DNA of 39,227 bases, from contig CAIXQV010000111.1 of NCBI GenBank assembly GCA_903921605.1, forward strand, positions 1 to 39,227, read 5' to 3'. Source of the stretch: an uncultured Planctomycetaceae bacterium. Its GTDB lineage: Bacteria; Planctomycetota; Planctomycetia; Planctomycetales; Planctomycetaceae. The notes under the pieces are model-generated. The model was not told where the DNA came from, ran no database searches, and saw nothing but the letters and a program-made list of their open reading frames with translations. Made by a program: the position numbers and the translations under genes. This document shows, in pieces, positions 34,929 through 39,227 of the stretch (the first letter of the stretch is position 1; each line of letters opens with the position of its first letter).

Positions 34929-37550
34929 ATGAAAACTGATGAATTGCGTGAAAAATATCTGGCATTCTTCGAAACCAAGGGCTGTGTTCGTCGTCCCAGC
35001 GATGTGCTGATTCCCAAGGACGACCCGACGGTTCTGTTCACGCCCGCCGGGATGAATCAGTTCAAGAATCAGTTCCTGGGAATCGGTCCTATCGATTTCA
35101 CAAAGGCCACGACCAGCCAGAAGTGTCTGCGAACTGGTGATATTGGCAACGTTGGTATCACAGCTTATCACCATACCTTCTTTGAAATGCTGGGCAACTT
35201 CTCCTTCGGAGACTACTTTAAGAAGGAAGCCATTCACTGGGCGTGGGAGTTCCTGACGACAAAGCAGTGGCTCGGACTGGATCCGGATCGCCTGACCGTC
35301 ACTGTGTATCTTGATGACGACGAAGCATTCGACATCTGGAATAAGGAGATCAAACTTCCAGCCGATCGAATCAGTCGACTGGACGAGTCCGAAAACTTCT
35401 GGCCAGCGTCAGCTCCATCCCAGGGACCAGATGGTGTCTGCGGACCATGTTCAGAGATTTACTATCTGGCTCCGGGAGCAACCAAGCCAGTCGAAATCTG
35501 GAACCTGGTTTTTACGCAGTTCAATCGTGTCGGTGATCCACCGCACAATCTTCATCCGCTGCCCAAGAAAAACATCGATACCGGCATGGGTCTCGAGCGT
35601 TGCGCGTCCTGCTTGCAGGGCGTACTGAGCAATTTCGAAATCGATATCCTGAAACCGATGTGCATTGCTGCTGGCGATGCTTTGGGCTTCAAGTATTCGT
35701 ACGACGCAGCATGGGGACGTGCATGCCGACGCATCGCCGATCATCTGCGAGCCTGCTCGTTCGCAATTCACGAAGGTGCAAACCCGGGCCCGGATAAAGC
35801 CAATTATATCGTACGACTGCTTCTCCGCCGCGCGGCGATGGAAGGCTATCTCCTTGGGAAGAAGGTTCCGTTTCTGCATACGCTGGTGCCAGCAATCGTA
35901 ACCGGAATGAAATACGCCTATCCGGAAATCGCCGAAACGGTGCAGTCTGTTTCTAACGTCATCAAACTCGAAGAGGAGCAGTTCCTTGACGTTGTTGACC
36001 GTGGGATGCCTCGGTTCGAAAAGCTGGCGGCCAAAGCGAAGTTATCCGGTGTAATTTCCGGTCAGGACGCTTTCGACCTGCATCAGACTTACGGTTTCCT
36101 GATTGAACTGACGGAAACTCTGGCGTCTGAGCAGGGCCTGAAGGTCGATCACTCAGGTTACACGATTGCTCGCAAACGCCATGAAGCGACAAGTGGTCGA
36201 GGGGCATTTGCGGATTCGGTCATGAGCGCCGGGCCGATTGATTCCTTGAAGAAGCAGGGTGGAACGAAGTTTCTTGGCTACGAATCGATGGCTGCCGATT
36301 GCAAAGTCGTGGGCATCATCTCAAACAAGGAACTCGTCAATGAGTTCGGCTCTGCGGGCCATGAAACACCAATTGGTGTCGCACTGAACCAGACTCCGTT
36401 CTACGCGGAGTCGGGCGGTCAGGTCGGTGACATCGGGACTCTGCTTGGCGGAGGGGCCGAGTTTATCGTTGCAGATACTCAGAAGGATGGAGATCTCTGG
36501 ATTCACGTCGGCCATCTGACCAAGGGCAAACTCTCTGTTGGACAGACGCTGTCGGCAACTGTTGATGAATCTCGCCGCTCAGGTATTCGAAGAGCACACT
36601 CGGCAACCCACATTCTGCATCACGCGCTGCACTGCACGGTCGGCAAGGATGCGACTCAACGTGGCTCTCGAGTTCAGCAGGATGAACTGCGTTTCGACTT
36701 TGCTCACAATCAGGCCTTAACGGCGGAAGAAGTCCGTCAGGTTGAAGACATTATCAACGAATGTATCGCTCAGGGAGCCACCGTCACGACCGAGCTTCTG
36801 CCAATTGAAGCGGCTCGCAAGAAGGGTGCAATGGCCCTGTTCGGAGAAAAATATCCGGACGAAGTTCGAGTCGTCAGCATGGGCGATTTCAGCGTCGAAC
36901 TCTGCGGTGGTACGCATTTGTCCAATACCGGACAAGTGGGTCTCTGTCGGATCACTTCCGAAGAGCCGATTGCAAAAGGCGTGCGTCGTATTACGGCGAT
37001 CACAGGGCCGAAAGCCGTCGAAAAAGGACGTGAAACGGATGAACTGATCGCACAACTGCAGCGAATGCTGAAGGCACCTCAGGCTGCGGAACTCGTTGCG
37101 AAAGTCGAATCGCTCCAGAACGAAGTGAAGACGCTGAGCAAACAGTTGTCAGAGCTGAACTCAGCCTCGGTCGCGGATGCCATTGATGCACTGGCGGCTC
37201 AGGCAGAGACGATCAGTGGAGTCAAAGTGATCACGAAGAAACTGGAGGGCGTGTCTCGCGAAACCTTGCGAGATTTCGCTGACCAACTGCGTGACAAGCA
37301 CAGTCCGATTGCACTCATCCTGGGTGCAGAAATCGAGGGCAAGGTGTCGCTGATCGTGGCCGTCAGCAAGCCTCTGGTCAAAGAGAAAAACCTGCATGCT
37401 GGTAACGTAGTCAAAGTAGCGGCAACAGTCGCTGGCGGTGCCGGTGGTGGTCGCCCGGACATGGCCGAAGCCGGCGCGAAACTTGTCGAGAAGCTGGATG
37501 AAGCGATCGCAGCCGGAGCAGCCGAGCTAAAGAAGCAGTTAGGAGTGTAG
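34929..37550 (+). CDS. alaS: Alanyl-tRNA synthetase
   Basis: This 873-residue cytoplasmic enzyme charges tRNA-Ala with alanine and clears mischarged Ser/Gly. The N-terminal class II catalytic domain starts [19 protein letters not shown] and has [16 protein letters not shown] and [23 protein letters not shown] blocks. The editing domain has the full zinc/His set: His557, His561 (HSATHILHH), Cys659 and His663 (CGGTH). The C-Ala region ends with [19 protein letters not shown]. The length is normal for bacterial AlaS. A GTG at 34920 in the same frame would add three residues (MSN); I prefer the ATG at 34929 because the [10 protein letters not shown] start matches related proteins. The following PilZ gene on the same strand is separated by 123 bases with two hairpins. 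Confidence 0.98.
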   Translation: MKTDELREKYLAFFETKGCVRRPSDVLIPKDDPTVLFTPAGMNQFKNQFLGIGPIDFTKATTSQKCLRTGDIGNVGITAYHHTFFEMLGNFSFGDYFKKEAIHWAWEFLTTKQWLGLDPDRLTVTVYLDDDEAFDIWNKEIKLPADRISRLDESENFWPASAPSQGPDGVCGPCSEIYYLAPGATKPVEIWNLVFTQFNRVGDPPHNLHPLPKKNIDTGMGLERCASCLQGVLSNFEIDILKPMCIAAGDALGFKYSYDAAWGRACRRIADHLRACSFAIHEGANPGPDKANYIVRLLLRRAAMEGYLLGKKVPFLHTLVPAIVTGMKYAYPEIAETVQSVSNVIKLEEEQFLDVVDRGMPRFEKLAAKAKLSGVISGQDAFDLHQTYGFLIELTETLASEQGLKVDHSGYTIARKRHEATSGRGAFADSVMSAGPIDSLKKQGGTKFLGYESMAADCKVVGIISNKELVNEFGSAGHETPIGVALNQTPFYAESGGQVGDIGTLLGGGAEFIVADTQKDGDLWIHVGHLTKGKLSVGQTLSATVDESRRSGIRRAHSATHILHHALHCTVGKDATQRGSRVQQDELRFDFAHNQALTAEEVRQVEDIINECIAQGATVTTELLPIEAARKKGAMALFGEKYPDEVRVVSMGDFSVELCGGTHLSNTGQVGLCRITSEEPIAKGVRRITAITGPKAVEKGRETDELIAQLQRMLKAPQAAELVAKVESLQNEVKTLSKQLSELNSASVADAIDALAAQAETISGVKVITKKLEGVSRETLRDFADQLRDKHSPIALILGAEIEGKVSLIVAVSKPLVKEKNLHAGNVVKVAATVAGGAGGGRPDMAEAGAKLVEKLDEAIAAGAAELKKQLGV

Positions 37551-37555
37551 CTATA

Positions 37556-37569
37556 GTAACGCAAGTTAC
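37556..37569 (+). repeat. Small GCAA-loop hairpin after alaS
   Basis: A 5-bp stem (GTAAC / GTTAC) closes a GCAA tetraloop, just 5 bases after the alaS stop codon. GNRA-type loops are stable, so this could stabilise the alaS mRNA end. It has no T-tract. Confidence 0.3.
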
Positions 37570-37620
37570 GTAAAGCTCATCCCCGGATTGTCATCTGAAG
37601 CGAATTCTGAATTGTGTTCG

Positions 37621-37647
37621 CCGGAGCAGGGCAACTTCCTGCTCCGG
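37621..37647 (+). repeat. Strong 10-bp hairpin between alaS and PilZ genes
   Basis: CCGGAGCAGG and CCTGCTCCGG form a perfect 10-bp stem with a 7-base loop (GCAACTT), ending 26 bases before the PilZ ATG at 37674. No T-run follows, so it is not a classic terminator. It could be a Rho-linked or mRNA-processing element, or a binding site near the PilZ ribosome-binding site. Confidence 0.55.
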
Positions 37648-37673
37648 ACCACAGATCAAGACAGAGTAAAACC

Positions 37674-38015
37674 ATGCAGGAAGAAATTGACCGACTGATG
37701 ATGGAAATTCAGCGTTCGAAGTTTACCGAACGCCGGACGGAAGTCCGCCAGCCCTTCGCGCGGCCGGTCAAGATTCACCTGCCTCATGGACCAACGCTGA
37801 AGGCGTTTGCGAAAGACCTCTCATCTCAGGGCATCGGAATCATTACGGACGTCGAATTCCAGCCAAAATCCATCGCTGTGCTTGAGATTCACAGCGTAAT
37901 GACAGATCCTGTTTGTCTCCGAGGCGAGGTCCGCTGGTGTGACAAACATGGCAAAGGCTGGTTCCTTATCGGCTGGAAGTTTATCGGAGTGTCTCCTCGA
38001 CCAGCTTCGACGTGA
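37674..38015 (+). CDS. PilZ-domain protein (cyclic-di-GMP binding candidate)
   Basis: This 113-residue single-domain protein has a short helical N-terminus (MQEEIDRLMMEIQRSKFTER) followed by a PilZ domain. The c-di-GMP-binding signature is present: an arginine cluster in ERRTEVRQPFARP (RxxxR), then DLSSQGIGI (D/NxSxxG) about 25 residues later. The strand GEVRWCDKHGKGWFLIGWKFIGV completes the beta-barrel. The protein therefore probably binds c-di-GMP and acts as a small adaptor. I chose the ATG at 37674, the first ATG in frame; a GTG at 37614 would extend over the hairpin. It may be co-transcribed with alaS, 123 bases upstream, though that gap holds two hairpins. Confidence 0.88.
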   Translation: MQEEIDRLMMEIQRSKFTERRTEVRQPFARPVKIHLPHGPTLKAFAKDLSSQGIGIITDVEFQPKSIAVLEIHSVMTDPVCLRGEVRWCDKHGKGWFLIGWKFIGVSPRPAST

Positions 38016-38046
38016 TCGCACATTACGCCGGATCCGTGCCCTGCCG

Positions 38047-38733
38047 TCACAATTCCAGAAACGACAGCGAAACTCCAAAGAACCAGAAGTCATTCGAACG
38101 GCCCTGAGTTGTTAGGTGATACTGGGCTCCAGCTGTGAGTCGCGTCTTGCCATTGATCCAGAAGTGAACACCAAGTTCGGGATAGACGCTGGCCAGAAGA
38201 TTATACACCGCCTCCCGCTCACCTCGTTCGTCCACTGACTGATCGTCGTCATTATCGATGTGATCGTTCTCCGCGAGTTCACTGTGTTTGTTGCCGCCCA
38301 GGAATGTGCCGACTCCGACGAATGGAGTTAGCCGTGAGGGTGCCTGAAGCCGCAGTCCAAAGTCTCCACCCAGGAACCAGTCCTTTTCCGCAGTGCCGGC
38401 CAGACCCTTGATTCCGCCGCGAGTCTCCAGAACAGAACCGAAATAGTGAAAGGCTCCCAGTTCTGCCCCCAAAGCGAACGGATCATCCGATGCCGCACCA
38501 CCGACATAGATCCCGCTACGATCGGCTGCATGTCGAGCATCAATCGCCTGCTTCATCATGCGTTGAGCTTTGTCGACATCATCCCCGGTATAGGGATCAT
38601 CGTACTTCTCTTCATAAACGGCATCATCCATTGCCCATCGAGACGTACCAAGCCCGGCACATCCATTGATGAAGGCCATCATCAGGACCAGCAGACCTGT
38701 CGCGGACAAAGATTGATGTGACGAGGTTCTCAG
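38047..38733 (-). CDS. Small outer-membrane-like lipoprotein with beta-barrel character
   Basis: This is an approximately 220-229-residue exported protein. The ATG-less start is uncertain. From TTG at 38709 the sequence begins MSATGLLVLMMAFINGCAG, with a lipobox FINGC but no basic n-region. A CTG at 38733 adds LRTSSHQS and gives a better signal peptide with an Arg. The mature part opens with a polar helical region (DDVDKAQRMMKQAIDARHAADR), then Gly/aromatic alternating strands typical of a small beta-barrel: YVGGAASDDPFALGAELGAF, FLGGDFGLRLQAPSRLTPFVGVGTFLGG, VYPELGVHFWINGKTRLTAGAQYHLTT. It ends with NDFWFFGVSLSFLEL, a terminal aromatic strand. No family is recognised. It converges with the PilZ gene (31-base gap). 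Confidence 0.7.
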   Translation of the reverse strand: MRTSSHQSLSATGLLVLMMAFINGCAGLGTSRWAMDDAVYEEKYDDPYTGDDVDKAQRMMKQAIDARHAADRSGIYVGGAASDDPFALGAELGAFHYFGSVLETRGGIKGLAGTAEKDWFLGGDFGLRLQAPSRLTPFVGVGTFLGGNKHSELAENDHIDNDDDQSVDERGEREAVYNLLASVYPELGVHFWINGKTRLTAGAQYHLTTQGRSNDFWFFGVSLSFLEL

Positions 38734-39087
38734 AAGATGAATCCCGGATTGCGCGAACGAAACTCAGCAACGCAGACACCGAACTGAATCACCTATGCCC
38801 GCCTCGGCTGACATACCAACAGACCAGAGGCAGAGTACACTCGCTGTTAGAACTCACTCAACGCCGCATGTTCACCCGTCAGTCATCGCAGATACGAAAA
38901 CACACATCCGCATTCATGAATCGGCAGATTCTGCCGATTCAGTTTGCAGGCAAAGACGAGGGTTCGCATTCGATGTGAGTTATCCAGGCGGGCGCGTGAG
39001 GTCGATATCAATCGGTACGGCAGAAATCTTGTCGACGGAGCGACAGGTTTACGGTACGACGCCCCCTAGTATGTTGAATCTGACGCG
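38734..39087. other. Intergenic region with a strong palindrome
   Basis: These roughly 350 bases hold the 25-base palindrome at 38917-38941 (listed separately) and a divergent promoter region. Plus-strand open frames over it (38718-38978 and 38795-39091) have no recognisable protein character. Confidence 0.4.
38917..38941. repeat. Perfect palindrome, possible operator
   Basis: TGAATCGGCAG and CTGCCGATTCA are perfect 11-base arms around a 3-base centre (ATT). A second small palindrome (ATTCATGAAT) overlaps its left end. It lies in the divergent region between the beta-barrel lipoprotein gene and the partial ORF at the right edge. The symmetry and length suit a dimeric regulator. There is no T-tract, so it is not a terminator. 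Confidence 0.5.
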
Positions 39088-39227
39088 GTGAGATTTTCAT
39101 TGCTATCGACGGAACTTTGGAGTCTGATCACGGCCTGCAGCCGGGATCAGGCGGCCATACAGATCGATACCCCCCCTTGGTGGTCAACACTGTGGATGAG
39201 CGTGATCGTATGGCCTTTGTTTTTTTG
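39088..39227 (+). CDS. Possible start of a membrane protein, cut by the right edge
   Basis: An open frame runs from 39070 to the end of the window. The most plausible start is a GTG at 39088, giving MRFSLLSTELWSLITACS, then RDQAAIQIDTPPWWSTLW and a hydrophobic MSVIVWPLFF. The last part looks like the start of a transmembrane segment. There is no clear ribosome-binding site and only about 46 codons are visible, so this is tentative. Confidence 0.35.
   Translation, partial: MRFSLLSTELWSLITACSRDQAAIQIDTPPWWSTLWMSVIVWPLFF

Noticed and set aside
38795..39091. 98-codon plus-strand frame near the right edge
   Set aside because: It runs through the 25-base palindrome and has low-complexity His/Ser/Thr-rich translation with no domain features.
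1..39227. CRISPR arrays, insertion sequences, prophage, tRNA or rRNA genes, microcompartment shell genes
   Set aside because: None was seen on reading both strands: no regularly spaced long direct repeats, no transposase motifs, no cloverleaf-like sequences in the gaps, and no BMC-type shell proteins among the genes.

Overview
The window looks like a chromosomal segment of a member of the Planctomycetota. The clearest signs are a PSCyt1/DUF1549/DUF1553 protein (1052 aa) paired with a DUF1501 protein, a secreted formylglycine-type sulfatase, two DUF1573 proteins, a short-type alpha-glucan phosphorylase, and many secreted or lipid-anchored proteins of poorly known function. Base composition is moderate and even. 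I see no insertion sequence, phage gene, CRISPR array, rRNA or tRNA. All functional calls come from reading motifs and recalling families; no database search was possible.

Layout, left to right. 1-890 is the C-terminal part of mnmG (tRNA wobble-uridine modification). 1022-2749 is a sulfatase. 3279-5235 is a two-component pair: a helix-turn-helix/receiver protein and a soluble histidine kinase, separated by a strong terminator-like hairpin. 5394-6419 is a DapA/NanA-family aldolase with an unusual C-terminal helix resembling a microcompartment encapsulation peptide. 6427-9864 (minus) holds a triple zinc-ribbon protein, a PQQ-type beta-propeller, and a compact CYTH / DUF971 / SMI1-KNR4 operon.

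9948-16701 (minus) is the most system-like block: a WecA/MraY-type sugar-phosphate transferase, an O-antigen-ligase-like/TPR membrane protein, a DUF1573 lipoprotein, and a protein joining a degenerate 5'-nucleotidase-like domain to a tetraheme cytochrome domain. It reads as one envelope-polysaccharide transcription unit coupled to an exported redox protein. 17217-20287 (plus) contains a small helical-repeat protein behind a good sigma-54 promoter match, then an LpoB-like lipoprotein and a COG3014-like lipoprotein.

20395-24484 has two secreted zinc metallopeptidases of different types flanking a second DUF1573 protein. 24552-29333 (minus) is the PSCyt1/DUF1501 pair. 29364-31517 is alpha-glucan phosphorylase. 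31867-31968 is a 33-residue basic microprotein that resembles ribosomal protein bL37. 32355-34553 is an orphan membrane protein. 34929-37550 is alaS, followed by a PilZ-domain gene, a small outer-membrane-like lipoprotein on the minus strand, and possibly the start of a membrane protein cut by the window edge.

The strongest leads for something undescribed are the aldolase with the encapsulation-peptide-like tail, the WecA/ligase/DUF1573/multiheme unit, the bL37-like microprotein, and the LpoB/COG3014-like pair.
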